Shown one piece after another: positions 1 to 8,691 of a stretch of 45,458 nucleotides of DNA; within the stretch, counting starts at the first letter, position 1; every line of letters starts with the position of its first letter. Source of the stretch: Pirellulales bacterium (GTDB lineage Bacteria; Planctomycetota; Planctomycetia; Pirellulales; JAICIG01). The stretch lies in contig JAICIG010000005.1 of NCBI GenBank assembly GCA_025924495.1, forward strand, positions 1 through 45,458, in the 5' to 3' direction. Below the pieces are notes generated by a model that was not told the origin of the DNA, ran no database searches, and saw nothing but the letters and a program-made list of their open reading frames with translations. Position numbers and translations under genes: made by a program.

Positions 1-593
1 AACTGCGTTCCGAAGCGCCGATCTCGATCACCCGGCTGATGCAGCGACTCAACGAGTCGCTCGACGACCGGACGATCGTCATTTCCGACGTCGGCGACTC
101 GCTGTTCGCCGCCACGGAACTGATGACCCGCGGCCGAACGGAGTTCATCGGCCCGGCGTATTACACGTCGATGGGTTTCGCCGTGCCCGGCACCGTCGGC
201 GCGGCTACCGCGCGGCCCGAGGTGCGGACGGTGGTGTTAGTGGGCGACGGCGCCTTCCAGATGACCGGCAACGAACTGTCGACGATCGTCCGCCGCGGGC
301 TGCATTCGATCGTGATCGTGCTCGACAACAAGGGCTATGGCACCGAACGGTTCCTGCACCCGGGCGACTATATGTACAACGAGATCCATCCCTGGAAGTA
401 CTGCAAGCTGCCGGAAGTACTGCAAGGCGGGACCGGCTACGAGGTTCGCACCGAAGGCGAGTTCGACGCCGCTCTGAAGCAGGCCTGGAACGCGAAGCAG
501 ATGAGCTTGATCCAGGTGCATCTCTCGCTCGACGACCGCAGCCAGGCCCTCGATCGGCTAGCCGAGCATTTAGGCAAGCGCGTGGGCGGTTGA
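1..593 (+). CDS. Thiamine-diphosphate 2-oxoacid decarboxylase, C-terminal part (5' truncated by window)
   Basis: This is the C-terminal third of a ThDP-dependent decarboxylase of the pyruvate/indolepyruvate decarboxylase group, which removes CO2 from a 2-oxo acid in the cytoplasm. The frame is open to the first base of the window, so the start lies outside; the first internal ATG is at 39. The visible part holds the pyrophosphate/Mg-binding motif: GDGAFQMTGNEL, followed about 25 residues later by the metal-ligand Asn in LDNKGYGTER. The segment GPAYYTSMGFAVPGTVGAA is typical of the family. The substrate cannot be told because the N-terminal and middle domains are missing; a phenylpyruvate, indolepyruvate or sulfopyruvate-type substrate is equally possible. 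The stop is TGA at 591-593, and the next gene starts 174 nt later on the same strand. Confidence 0.88.
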   Translation, partial: LRSEAPISITRLMQRLNESLDDRTIVISDVGDSLFAATELMTRGRTEFIGPAYYTSMGFAVPGTVGAATARPEVRTVVLVGDGAFQMTGNELSTIVRRGLHSIVIVLDNKGYGTERFLHPGDYMYNEIHPWKYCKLPEVLQGGTGYEVRTEGEFDAALKQAWNAKQMSLIQVHLSLDDRSQALDRLAEHLGKRVGG

Positions 594-767
594 GGTTGGG
601 GACGGGTGCTTAGGGTTGAGCGCACCAATTCTCAATCTTTGGAGCCGCGGCTCGTCGTCTTTCTGATAATCGCGATGTACAATGCTCGCTGCGCATAGCG
701 CAGCTTCGCGTCGTTCATCGTGCCGAGCGAAGCGGTAACGCCGTCGCTTCCGGAAGGATCGCGCGTC

Positions 768-1397
768 ATGAGTTGTTCGACCGTTCGGTCTGGCTTTCTT
801 CTCGTCCTGCCGCTGCTGGCGCTGGCGGGCTGTAATATCGAGCAGGGTCTGTCGGGCGACGGCCTGCCGGGCGAGGGCCCGTTCGGTCCGCCGCGCGAAA
901 GCAAGTTGCTAGCGCCCCTTGCCGGACACTGGTCGTTCGACCTGGAAAAAACACTCGCCGTTCAAAACGCCGCGGGCGTCGTAGACGAACAAATCGAACA
1001 GGTTCGCAAGCTGTATGCCGACCATCCGGAATTCGGACAAATGCATGCCGATCTGGACATCAAGGGAGACGAGGCCGTCAGCTCAGGCCCGCTCAGCTCG
1101 GAGTACCGCTTCTTCGGCATGCACGAACACAATGGCAAAATGTGCGGCAAAGCCTGGCATCACGAAGATCGCTATGATCCCGGCGATATGAGCAAATGCT
1201 ACGTCCGCATGGAACTCAAGAATGGCGACTTGTATCTGGAACAAAGAATGAAGGACGGCCTGCCCGATCTCAACGATCCCGATCTGCATTCCCTGCCGCC
1301 TGTCGAATCAGGTTCGTCAGCCGATTGCGACGCCGATCATCCCGCGGAAAATGACTGGAGCGAGTGGTCGACACTCGTCTTCGTTCGCAAGCAGTGA
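768..1397 (+). CDS. Predicted lipoprotein, unknown function
   Basis: This is a 209-residue secreted lipoprotein. The start at 768 is preferred over an in-frame ATG at 720 because GGAAGGA lies 9 nt upstream (752-758) and because it gives a compact signal peptide, MSCSTVRSGFLLVLPLLALAGC, with the lipobox LAGC. The mature protein begins with a short Gly-rich linker and then a soluble domain with the phrase LAGHWSFDLEKTL. That phrase recalls planctomycete proteins that score a residue's effect on a 'control' quantity, but I do not recognise a named family. The gene is isolated: it is convergent with the YfhO-like gene, whose stop is 80 nt away. A 6-bp hairpin, GCTGCG/CGCAGC, lies at 688-704 in the upstream gap. 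No function is proposed. Confidence 0.72.
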   Translation: MSCSTVRSGFLLVLPLLALAGCNIEQGLSGDGLPGEGPFGPPRESKLLAPLAGHWSFDLEKTLAVQNAAGVVDEQIEQVRKLYADHPEFGQMHADLDIKGDEAVSSGPLSSEYRFFGMHEHNGKMCGKAWHHEDRYDPGDMSKCYVRMELKNGDLYLEQRMKDGLPDLNDPDLHSLPPVESGSSADCDADHPAENDWSEWSTLVFVRKQ

Positions 1398-1476
1398 GCC
1401 GAGCATCCGCGCGAATCGAGCGGGACAGTAATCTGCATCCGACTCAACTTAGGGGCTTCCATTGCTGTAAAGTCCG

Positions 1477-3954
1477 TCAGCGTAGCCCGTTCTGTTTCGC
1501 TCGCCAGCAGACGACGGCAAACCAACATGCCAACACAACGAGGCCGCCGGATGCCAGCCGGACGCCGAGCGCAAAACTGGCGGGCTCATAGCTGAAAACC
1601 AGGCGATGGCGACCCGCCGGCGTTTTCACGCCTCGCAACGCTAGGTCGACCCGCGCGATGGCAGTTGGAACATCATCGAGCGTCGCACGCCAACCGGCAT
1701 CCCACATATCGGCGAGCACGACAAGCGCGGGCGTTTGCATGTCCGCCTCGATTTCGACCCTGGTCGGCGTCTCGCTGACGATCTTAACGCTACCGCGAGC
1801 GCCGTTGGGAACATCGAGCGGTTCGTCGACATAAGCTTGCTCAGCGGGATTGAAACCGCGCTTCTTCAAGGCTTGGAGCAAGGTCTGACGATCGTTGACT
1901 GCGGCGACCTTCCGCGGCACGAACGTGCGGGGCAAGGCTGAATTGTTCTCGACCACCCAGTAATCGTCTTCCTGCATTATCACTGAGAAACCTTGCGGAG
2001 GAGGTCGGCGAAAAATGAGGTAGCGGACGCCCAGCAGATCGAGAACAGGAGACAATTGCAGGCCGTGGGGGCCCGGTAGGATCGCGGGAATGAACCATTG
2101 CGTAACGGCGTACGAGGGAGACGACGTACCCGGCGCACGGGCCAACTCGAGCAGTTCGACCATGCGGACAGGATCGACGCCGTCATAGCCGCGGATATCG
2201 CGCAGATGGTGCGATTTGTTGAGCATGGGCGGCAAGCAATTGATCCCCAGGATCCGGCCAGGCGGCGCGGCCGCCAGCCGCTCGAGAATGGGAATTCGCG
2301 GATAGTACAGGCTCGGATCGCTACGCCGTACTTGACTGCCCGCGAACCACAGCAATTCTCCCAGCCAGACCAGCCCGATGCACGCTAGAAACCAACGACG
2401 TCCGCCAAACTCTTTCGCAGCGCCCCACCATGCCAACGCCGTGAGGAAACCGAGTGCCGCGCTGAAAAGAAACGACACGACAAACGCGCTTTGCGCCTGG
2501 CGAACGGCGTCGAGGTTCTCCAATCCAGGCAGCCGCCTGCCGCCGCGCGCTAATTCCATCCACTGGCTTCGCATCGGCTCTGGCAAATCGATTGCGCGGG
2601 CGAGCATCATGACGGCGAGGAATAGTGCGACCGCCATGGGGACCAGACACCAGCCGCGCCAGCGAAACTCCGCTGACCACAAGACGTTCATGCCTCTCAT
2701 TGCGAGCGCCATGATGGCGATGGCGGACACAAGCGTAAATCGGTTGTGCGAAAACATGTTGAGACCAGGCAGACGGAGCAGGTGCACCAACCCGGGCAGG
2801 TTCGCGCTCCAAGCCAGGCCCAGAACGGCTAGAAAGCAGAAGAACAAGTTTTGGGACCGCGAGGTGCGATCAAACCATGCCAGCGGGGCCAGAAAGAGGG
2901 TCGCCAGTAAACCGACGTAGGCAGTCGCCGAACTCTCGAGCTGGTTGTCAGGCGCATAGCGAGGCAGGTTGCGAGATCCGTTTCCATACAGTTCGGGTAG
3001 CACCGCCTGCGGCAGCGCGGCGATGCCAAACGGCGGGCGTTCTTCTTCGCCGCCCGAACGGCGCTCCATCCGCAGCCCAGTCTTCGAGTATTCGATCAGC
3101 GGCAGGAATCCGGGCGAAGCAATCAGGAATCCTGCCAGCCAGGCGATGGCCGCCGCCGTGGCGCCCGCCGCGCACAAGCGCCACTCCCGCATATCCCGGT
3201 AGCGGTCGTACAAGCTCCACAATGAAAATAAGCCCGTGGCGAGCAAGGCCTGCCCCGCCACGTCGAGCTGGCCGCTCACTAACAGCACCCCCGTGAACAT
3301 CGCCAGCGCAGGCGGAGCAGCGCTCCAGGGAGAGCGCACTGCGCGGTCAGCTGCGGTCAGCAGCCAAGGAAACAGCGCAACGACAGGGCTGGCCGGGTAG
3401 CCTTTCCACAGCACCATGAATCCGATCCAGGGTGCGCAGCACGATCCGATCGCCGCCGGCCAGAAGGAAACGCCGAGGCTTTTTCTTGCGAAAACATACA
3501 TCCCTCCTGCCAGCGTCAGGCTCTGCAACAGTTGGGTCCAAGCAAGCGTGGTTGGCGAAGGAAAGACGAAGTGTGGCCACTCGAACGGCGAATAGACCGC
3601 CCAGCAGAACGGCGTCCCCGCGAAATTGTCAGGATCCCAAAGCGGAAGCCGCCCGGCATGAATCTCGCGAACCGCAAACTGTCGGGCGAGGGGGTAGATC
3701 AAGACCAGATCGGACAACACGGCATTGTCGGGCGAGACCTCTGCATATGCGGCGGTCTGCGGCAAGTAATGGTCAGGCAGCGCCAACAGGTCTAGCGGCA
3801 GCGGAACCGTCGAGCCGATCAGATCGCTTCCATAGAGGAGAAACTGCGGCAGGAGCCAGCCAACGAGCAATACGGCCGCCCGCTGCCATCGTCGGGGTTC
3901 GCACTCGGTGGATGCCAGCCGGTCTGTTCCAGGCGGTTGACCGGCGTCTTTCAT
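1477..3954 (-). CDS. YfhO-like multispanning membrane protein
   Basis: This is an 825-residue polytopic membrane protein of the bacterial YfhO type, a GT-C-like fold thought to act in cell-envelope glycosylation. It has an N-terminal TM (VLLVGWLLPQFLLYG), a long periplasmic loop with DLVLIYPLARQF and LPLWDPDNFAGTPFCW (the usual 'P.WNP..F.G.P' signature of the family), many further TM helices, and a C-terminal beta-rich domain ending in a last TM and Lys/Arg tail. The start at ATG 3954 follows AGGA at a 6-nt distance; an upstream TTG (3972) and ATG (3960) are also in frame. It is the last gene of the seven-gene minus-strand cluster, 57 nt after the GT2 gene. That fits transfer of a lipid-linked sugar outside the membrane, but the donor and acceptor are not known. 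Confidence 0.85.
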   Translation of the reverse strand: MKDAGQPPGTDRLASTECEPRRWQRAAVLLVGWLLPQFLLYGSDLIGSTVPLPLDLLALPDHYLPQTAAYAEVSPDNAVLSDLVLIYPLARQFAVREIHAGRLPLWDPDNFAGTPFCWAVYSPFEWPHFVFPSPTTLAWTQLLQSLTLAGGMYVFARKSLGVSFWPAAIGSCCAPWIGFMVLWKGYPASPVVALFPWLLTAADRAVRSPWSAAPPALAMFTGVLLVSGQLDVAGQALLATGLFSLWSLYDRYRDMREWRLCAAGATAAAIAWLAGFLIASPGFLPLIEYSKTGLRMERRSGGEEERPPFGIAALPQAVLPELYGNGSRNLPRYAPDNQLESSATAYVGLLATLFLAPLAWFDRTSRSQNLFFCFLAVLGLAWSANLPGLVHLLRLPGLNMFSHNRFTLVSAIAIMALAMRGMNVLWSAEFRWRGWCLVPMAVALFLAVMMLARAIDLPEPMRSQWMELARGGRRLPGLENLDAVRQAQSAFVVSFLFSAALGFLTALAWWGAAKEFGGRRWFLACIGLVWLGELLWFAGSQVRRSDPSLYYPRIPILERLAAAPPGRILGINCLPPMLNKSHHLRDIRGYDGVDPVRMVELLELARAPGTSSPSYAVTQWFIPAILPGPHGLQLSPVLDLLGVRYLIFRRPPPQGFSVIMQEDDYWVVENNSALPRTFVPRKVAAVNDRQTLLQALKKRGFNPAEQAYVDEPLDVPNGARGSVKIVSETPTRVEIEADMQTPALVVLADMWDAGWRATLDDVPTAIARVDLALRGVKTPAGRHRLVFSYEPASFALGVRLASGGLVVLACWFAVVCWRAKQNGLR

Positions 3955-4011
3955 TCGCATTCCTGAGAGCAAGCTTTTCTGCAGGCCATTCGCTTGACGT
4001 CGTGCCTCATG

Positions 4012-5019
4012 TCAACTGCGCAACAGCTTCCTGACAATGAATTGCGGGCGGTTCTTGACCTGGTCGAAAACGCGCGCCAGGTAAATGCCGACCACTCCTA
4101 CCGAAAACAGGATCAAGCCGCCGACGCACCAGATCGAGGCGATGACCGATGGCCAACCCGTTTGAAAATCGCGGCCTAGCAGTTGTGCTGCAACTAACAC
4201 AGCGAGGCAGGCGAACGACACGAACGTGACTGCCACGCCGAAGCAACTAATGATCAACAGGGGAGCCGAAGTAAAGGAAACGATCGAATCAACCGCCAGA
4301 ATCAGTCGCCGGGCAAAGGAATACGAAGACGATCCTTTGTACTGCTTGCGGATGCGATAAGGTTGCTGGTTGAAACCGGCAAGCTGCATCAAGCCGGCGT
4401 AAAGCGAGGTCGACTCCTGGTATCGCAATAGCTCTGCGACGTACTGCCCGGTCATGACCCGCTGCCAGGCTTGATTGGGCGCCAGATCCAACTTGGAGAG
4501 CAGGTTCAAGACCGAATAAAAGGCGCTGGACAAGAAATTGCGAAGTGCGCCGGCGTTTCGCTGTTCAACGACGCCATAGACGACATCGATCTCGGGATTT
4601 GCCCGGATCAATTCGAACATGCCGACGATATTCTCGGGTTCTTCTTCGAGATCGCAATCCAAGGCGCAGACGTAGTCGCCGGATGCGTGCGTCAATCCCG
4701 CCGACATGGCCGCATGCTGGCCGAAGTTTCTTGAAAGTGAGACAAGCGTGATACCGGCGTGGGCGGCCATTAGTTGCTTGACAACCGCTTCCGAGTCGTC
4801 CGGAGAGCCGTCGTTGACGAAGATGAATTCGAACGCGACCCCCAGTTGCGTCAAACAGCTCAGATGTCGGGCGTGAAACTCCTTGATATAAGGGGCGGAC
4901 TTGTAGACCGCCGTCACCACCGAAACCTTGGGGACGCGGGTTTGCGAACCATCCACGACTTCGTCAGGATGCGAATCGGTTGCCATCATCGGGCGAACGG
5001 CATCGGAGCCGGCAATCAT
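4012..5019 (-). CDS. GT2 glycosyltransferase, polyprenyl-phosphate sugar transferase type (GtrB/ArnC/DPM1-like)
   Basis: This 335-residue family 2 glycosyltransferase probably moves a nucleotide-activated sugar onto a polyprenyl phosphate at the cytoplasmic face. The GT-A domain shows KVSVVTAVYKSAPYI, FVNDGSPDDSE and the metal-binding DxD within ALDCDLEEEPENI. The C-terminus has two TM helices and the phrase GIYLARVFDQVKNRPQFIV, which is typical of ArnC/GtrB-like proteins. The frame stays open upstream to 5238, but that extension lies inside the oxidoreductase gene. ATG 5019 forms an ATGA overlap with that gene's stop (5016-5018), a clear sign of translational coupling, and is taken as the start. 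Downstream, 57 nt away, is the YfhO-like gene, a plausible user of the lipid-linked sugar. The sugar itself cannot be read from the sequence. Confidence 0.93.
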   Translation of the reverse strand: MIAGSDAVRPMMATDSHPDEVVDGSQTRVPKVSVVTAVYKSAPYIKEFHARHLSCLTQLGVAFEFIFVNDGSPDDSEAVVKQLMAAHAGITLVSLSRNFGQHAAMSAGLTHASGDYVCALDCDLEEEPENIVGMFELIRANPEIDVVYGVVEQRNAGALRNFLSSAFYSVLNLLSKLDLAPNQAWQRVMTGQYVAELLRYQESTSLYAGLMQLAGFNQQPYRIRKQYKGSSSYSFARRLILAVDSIVSFTSAPLLIISCFGVAVTFVSFACLAVLVAAQLLGRDFQTGWPSVIASIWCVGGLILFSVGVVGIYLARVFDQVKNRPQFIVRKLLRS

Positions 5020-6401
5020 CGGGCGTGCCCATACTTGTACATGTTCACCATTTCCGGCGGAATTCCCCAGTCCAAGGCGCCGACGGAGTCGTGCAGGCGT
5101 TCTAAATCGGTGCGGAAGTGGCGCTGCAGGTCTTCGACCATCCGGTCTTTGGCCGGGACGAATCCGTGCTGATACGCCGCATTGATCATGTGGCGCACCG
5201 CCGTGTCGATGGCGTCCTCGCGCGAATAGACTCGCCACGGCTTTCGTTCGGGGCGAAACAGGCTGACGTCGGTCGTAATATCGGCGCCCAAGATCAGATC
5301 GGCGATGAGATTGGAAATTACCGGGGAGCAGTGCAGCCCATCGCGCTTGGTCCCGGTGGCGACGAGCAGATTATCGATCGAAGTTTTTCCCAACAGCGGC
5401 AGCGTGTCTTCCGAGGTCGGACGCCAGCCGACGTTCACTTTGACCAATTGGCTGCGATAATAGTCGGCATTGATCTGTTCCATGGCGGCTTGCAGCAGCG
5501 TGTGGACGCTCGTGACGCGAGGATGTTCTTCGGGTTCGGTAGAAATCAGATTGCTCGCGCCTACGAGCGTATGCGACGCGTCGTGCGGCGCCGCGTAGAC
5601 GCCGCACGCCAGCCCTCGGTTTGGCGTGCGAACGCAGTTCGCCAAGGTGGCGTCGCCGGTCTTGAGTAAAATGCTGCAACCAATTCCGTAAAAGATTCGC
5701 GGCAGTTGGAGATCAAGATTGGATGCGGCCACGATTTTCGAGAATGCAGCGCCGGGCGACAACACGAACACATCGCCCGTCAGCGTGTCGCCGCTCTCCG
5801 TTTGCAGGCGGGCAACTCGATTGCCGCTGCGCTCCAACGACCTGCAGTAACCGTCGATGAACTCGACTCGACCGCTGCAAGCGAGAATACTTCTCAAGAC
5901 CGCCAACAAGGCGACGGGATTGACCCAACCTTCGCCGGGAATGAAGATCGCTCGCGCCGCACGGGCCTGGGCGGCTGGTTGATAATTGGGAATCTCCCTG
6001 GGATCGACCGTCTGGTACGGTTCTTCGAAGCGACGTAGAGCACGGACCACGGCATCGAACGTCTCGTCCTCTAGCGAATCGGTCGCATGATTATTGATTA
6101 GAAACGTGCCGAAGCCATAGGGCAGCTCGCTCCCGGATTCCTCTTCCAGCTGTTTCAAAAGGGACGGCCAGAGGGGCGTCGCCGCTCGGTTGAAGAAAAA
6201 CTTGGCGGTCTCATATTGGTTGGCGAATGTTCCAGAATCCACTTCGCAGAACGAGTTGAACATCGCCGCCGCCGCTAGCGATGCGCATCCTTTTTGGCTA
6301 GCCGGTCCGACAACGCACGCCGTGCCGCTTGGGTCCCGGCTAATCAGGCGCCAGGCCGTCATCAAGCCGAGAATGCCGTTGCCAATAATGATTGTCTTCA
6401 T
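5016..6401 (-). CDS. FAD-dependent oxidoreductase, DAO family
   Basis: This 461-residue flavoprotein resembles the D-amino-acid oxidase/glycine oxidase superfamily. The N-terminal dinucleotide-binding motif is IIIGNGILGLMTAWRL (Gly7, Gly9, Gly12). Later segments fit the family: GEGWVNPVALLAVL in the substrate domain and VNVGWRPTSEDTLPLLG followed by LLVATGTKRDGLHCSP at the C-terminal FAD contact. The final ~90 residues go beyond the usual DAO fold and end in a charged, Tyr-rich tail. The gene starts 4 nt after the TylF-like methyltransferase stop and overlaps the GT2 gene by ATGA. In this context oxidation of an amino sugar or a sugar-linked amine is a reasonable guess, but the substrate is not shown. 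No signal peptide is seen, so it is probably cytoplasmic. Confidence 0.88.
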   Translation of the reverse strand: MKTIIIGNGILGLMTAWRLISRDPSGTACVVGPASQKGCASLAAAAMFNSFCEVDSGTFANQYETAKFFFNRAATPLWPSLLKQLEEESGSELPYGFGTFLINNHATDSLEDETFDAVVRALRRFEEPYQTVDPREIPNYQPAAQARAARAIFIPGEGWVNPVALLAVLRSILACSGRVEFIDGYCRSLERSGNRVARLQTESGDTLTGDVFVLSPGAAFSKIVAASNLDLQLPRIFYGIGCSILLKTGDATLANCVRTPNRGLACGVYAAPHDASHTLVGASNLISTEPEEHPRVTSVHTLLQAAMEQINADYYRSQLVKVNVGWRPTSEDTLPLLGKTSIDNLLVATGTKRDGLHCSPVISNLIADLILGADITTDVSLFRPERKPWRVYSREDAIDTAVRHMINAAYQHGFVPAKDRMVEDLQRHFRTDLERLHDSVGALDWGIPPEMVNMYKYGHAR

Positions 6402-6405
6402 GCCG

Positions 6406-7173
6406 CTAGTGTTTCTGCAGGAAGCAGAGCCCCGGATAGAACTGCGATCGCTGCAGCCGATGGCTATATCGGTTCAAAATTTCCTTCGCGTAGACCGCCC
6501 CCTCGGCAGGAATTGCGTCGCGCGTCAATTGCCAGAACGCGATGATCCCGCCTGGCACAAGCCGCTGAAACACCGCCTGAAAACACTGCCGCGTCGGATC
6601 GTAGGAATTCAGGTCGAAAAAGGCGAGCGCCGTCACCTCGTGGGGGTGTTTCTCAAAGAACCCGGGCAGTGTCGCGCGACAATCTCCTGCAATCACCTGA
6701 TGCTTGCCACAGTTGTGGCCCATGGCATTGTTTTGCTCGTGCAGGACCAATAGTTGCCTAAGCAAGCCCGCATACCCTGCTCCGACGTTGTATGTTCCAT
6801 CCTTGTGCAACTCGGTCTGTCGGTCCTTCTCGGAAAAACCGCGATAGCCTTCGAAGGTATCGAAGCAAATTATCCGTCGGTTGAAGTGCAAAGGCTCGAA
6901 AATGGCCCGCAGATTTTCGCAGACGACGGCGGTTTGCCCTCGCCACGTGCCCAGGTCGATGATTACGCCGGGCAGCATGACGATCTTCTCGTACAGCTCG
7001 CGAATCGCGAAGATGCGAGCCAACAGAGAGCCTCGCAAGAAAAGGCCCAACGAGCGCTCGGTTTCCTCTTCGGTCGCCGGGTAGTTCTTGAGCAATCCGA
7101 ACAACTGGGCTCGAGCCTTCAGGCTGCTCTCCGCCGAATAGGAGATTTTCGTCGATTCGTGTTGGTCGTTCAT
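6406..7173 (-). CDS. TylF/MycF-like SAM-dependent O-methyltransferase (macrocin O-methyltransferase family)
   Basis: This 255-residue class I methyltransferase resembles the TylF/MycF sugar O-methyltransferases, which methylate deoxysugar hydroxyls. The SAM-binding motif is GVIIDLGTWRGQTA (residues 69-82), and the family phrase ICFDTFEGYRGFSEKD follows. In TylF relatives a later Asp and an Asp-Asp pair after 'PGG' hold the metal ion. Here the first is present (FFDLNSYD), but the second position reads LVPGGIIAFWQLT with no DD pair, so metal use or activity may be altered. The gene sits 73 nt after the other methyltransferase gene and 4 nt before the FAD oxidoreductase. No clear SD precedes ATG 7173. 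The family match is strong; the acceptor is inferred from the neighbouring sugar genes. Confidence 0.82.
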   Translation of the reverse strand: MNDQHESTKISYSAESSLKARAQLFGLLKNYPATEEETERSLGLFLRGSLLARIFAIRELYEKIVMLPGVIIDLGTWRGQTAVVCENLRAIFEPLHFNRRIICFDTFEGYRGFSEKDRQTELHKDGTYNVGAGYAGLLRQLLVLHEQNNAMGHNCGKHQVIAGDCRATLPGFFEKHPHEVTALAFFDLNSYDPTRQCFQAVFQRLVPGGIIAFWQLTRDAIPAEGAVYAKEILNRYSHRLQRSQFYPGLCFLQKH

Positions 7174-7246
7174 TTTTCAGACAGCAATCGCATTCAACAC
7201 AGCATGATCCACGGCGCGGTCGCAAGCGCTCCGGGCGTTTCTTAGC

Positions 7247-7924
7247 CTAAATGTCTTTGCGTACGAGGATCGTAAATTCGTACAGCCCGTAGTCATGCAG
7301 CAATGCCACGTGAGGCGAGAAGCTGCGCTTGCAGAAGTCGAAGTATTGGCATGGATCCGCGTAATACAGGCGGTCGACCATTTTGTCGGCGTCGGAGTAG
7401 ATGGTCAGGCAATTGAAGGCAAACCCGCGTCGACTCAGGCGATCCATCGATCGAATCGTGTCGCGCATGCCAGCTTCCCATGCCGCGTGGGGAGTTCCGA
7501 GTTTGACGTTGAAGATGCCGCTCGCCACCGTGTAGTCGGCGACTGGCAGGTCCCCCGCGCCCGCGACGAACCTGCAGTGTGGCGCGTCCGAATGCAAGAG
7601 CCGCGCCTGCTCGATCATCGCCGGGCTGATATCTGCTCCCACATAGTCGCAGGCCATACCCAACCGCGCGAGATAGTCGTAGAAGGCGCCGTATCCGCAA
7701 CCGAGGTCGTTTACAGACAGCGATTCAGAAGCATCGCGGAACAACCGCGAGAGCTGCCGAAAGCGGAGCCCCTGAGATTCGCCGTTCTTCCAGTCAACGC
7801 CCGCGGGCGTCGGGCCGTGTTTCGCCAGCTTGTCGCTGTAATAGCGACTCACTTCGGCCAGGGCTCCCCTGACCTCAGGCGCCGAGATTTTGCTGGCTTG
7901 GACTTCCGCCGTTTCGCGGCTCAT
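7247..7924 (-). CDS. Class I SAM-dependent methyltransferase
   Basis: This 225-residue methyltransferase has motif I VNDLGCGYGAFYDYL (residues 71-85), the acidic ribose-binding residue in YVGADISPAMIEQAR and the motif II/III region RFVAGAGDLPVADYTVASGIFNVK. It belongs to the broad Methyltransf_11/25 type; the acceptor (O, N or C) is not evident. Its ATG at 7924 overlaps the WbqC stop as ATGA (7921-7924), so it is translationally coupled to wecE and wbqC. Together with the TylF-like gene this gives two methylation steps in the cluster, consistent with a heavily modified amino sugar such as an N-methylated or O-methylated one. That product is inferred. Confidence 0.88.
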   Translation of the reverse strand: MSRETAEVQASKISAPEVRGALAEVSRYYSDKLAKHGPTPAGVDWKNGESQGLRFRQLSRLFRDASESLSVNDLGCGYGAFYDYLARLGMACDYVGADISPAMIEQARLLHSDAPHCRFVAGAGDLPVADYTVASGIFNVKLGTPHAAWEAGMRDTIRSMDRLSRRGFAFNCLTIYSDADKMVDRLYYADPCQYFDFCKRSFSPHVALLHDYGLYEFTILVRKDI

Positions 7925-8691
7925 GCGATCGCTCCCGTTGCCAGGCCGCCCTCGGCAGAGATGCCAAATAAAAATCGCGGGCTTTCAGGGCCTTCATTGA
8001 ACAGCAGATCGATGATGCTGACGTGATGATCGAAGGGGGGATACAGCTGGCGGTATTCCGGATAACCGCTGTAGTCGGCGAACGACAGCGTCAGCCCTGC
8101 TTCTTCAAACAAGGCCGGCTCCAGATAATCGCGGGCCGATGGACCAGAAACATAATGCTTGGCGCCTGCCTGGCGGCAGAGATGGACGAGCCGTGCGGTC
8201 TTACCTGGCGCCGATGAATAGTCAGTCGACCAGGCGATCGACGTCGAAATGCCCAGCAACTCGCAGATGGCCTTGATGAAGCGGTAGTTGATCCGGCTGA
8301 GCAGATCTTCTTTGCACCCTAAAAGCAGTTCTTCGAAGATCGGCGCATACCGAGCGAAGTGCGGAGCACGGCGATAGCAACGTTGGATGGTCTGCCAGTG
8401 CCTGCCAGCCCAAGTCGCTTCGGCAATCTTTGTCTCGTCGATCCGTTGGTAGTACCTGCCTTTCACCTGGACGGGAATTGTCAGCCAGATCGGGCCCGAC
8501 GGCGACTTGACGCGGTTGCGATTGCGCCAATCGCGCCGAGTGAACTGCATGTCGTCGAACAAAATGAACTCGTCCACGCTACGAATGAGGTCGAAGTATC
8601 CCTTCCAGGGGATATAGCTCGACTGTACGATCGCTACGGACTTGTCTGCCTTGTTTGGCGAAGTCGCATGTCGTGCCAGTCCCGCGTTCAT
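7921..8691 (-). CDS. WbqC family protein
   Basis: This 256-residue protein matches the WbqC family, found in O-antigen and surface-glycan clusters and thought to act in amino-sugar biosynthesis. The diagnostic N-terminal block is VAIVQSSYIPWKGYFDLI, followed by DEFILFDDMQFTRRDWRNRN, IWLTIPV and later HYVSGPSARDYL. ATG 8691 overlaps the aminotransferase stop as ATGA (8688-8691) and is preferred to the ATG at 8715 inside wecE. Its 3' end overlaps the next methyltransferase by ATGA too, so three consecutive genes are coupled and their products probably act on one intermediate. In other genomes WbqC genes often follow a DegT-type aminotransferase, as here; acylation or activation of the new amino group is one possible role but is not shown. 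Confidence 0.92.
   Translation of the reverse strand: MNAGLARHATSPNKADKSVAIVQSSYIPWKGYFDLIRSVDEFILFDDMQFTRRDWRNRNRVKSPSGPIWLTIPVQVKGRYYQRIDETKIAEATWAGRHWQTIQRCYRRAPHFARYAPIFEELLLGCKEDLLSRINYRFIKAICELLGISTSIAWSTDYSSAPGKTARLVHLCRQAGAKHYVSGPSARDYLEPALFEEAGLTLSFADYSGYPEYRQLYPPFDHHVSIIDLLFNEGPESPRFLFGISAEGGLATGAIA

Noticed and set aside
688..704. Hairpin GCTGCG/CGCAGC before the first lipoprotein as a terminator of the decarboxylase gene
   Set aside because: Only 6 bp, no U tract, and a TACAAT hexamer just upstream at 678-683 has no -35 partner; too weak to call either way.
2378..2920. Long plus-strand frame inside the YfhO-like gene
   Set aside because: It lies wholly within a strongly supported membrane-protein gene and has shadow-frame composition (Arg/Ala/Pro-rich).
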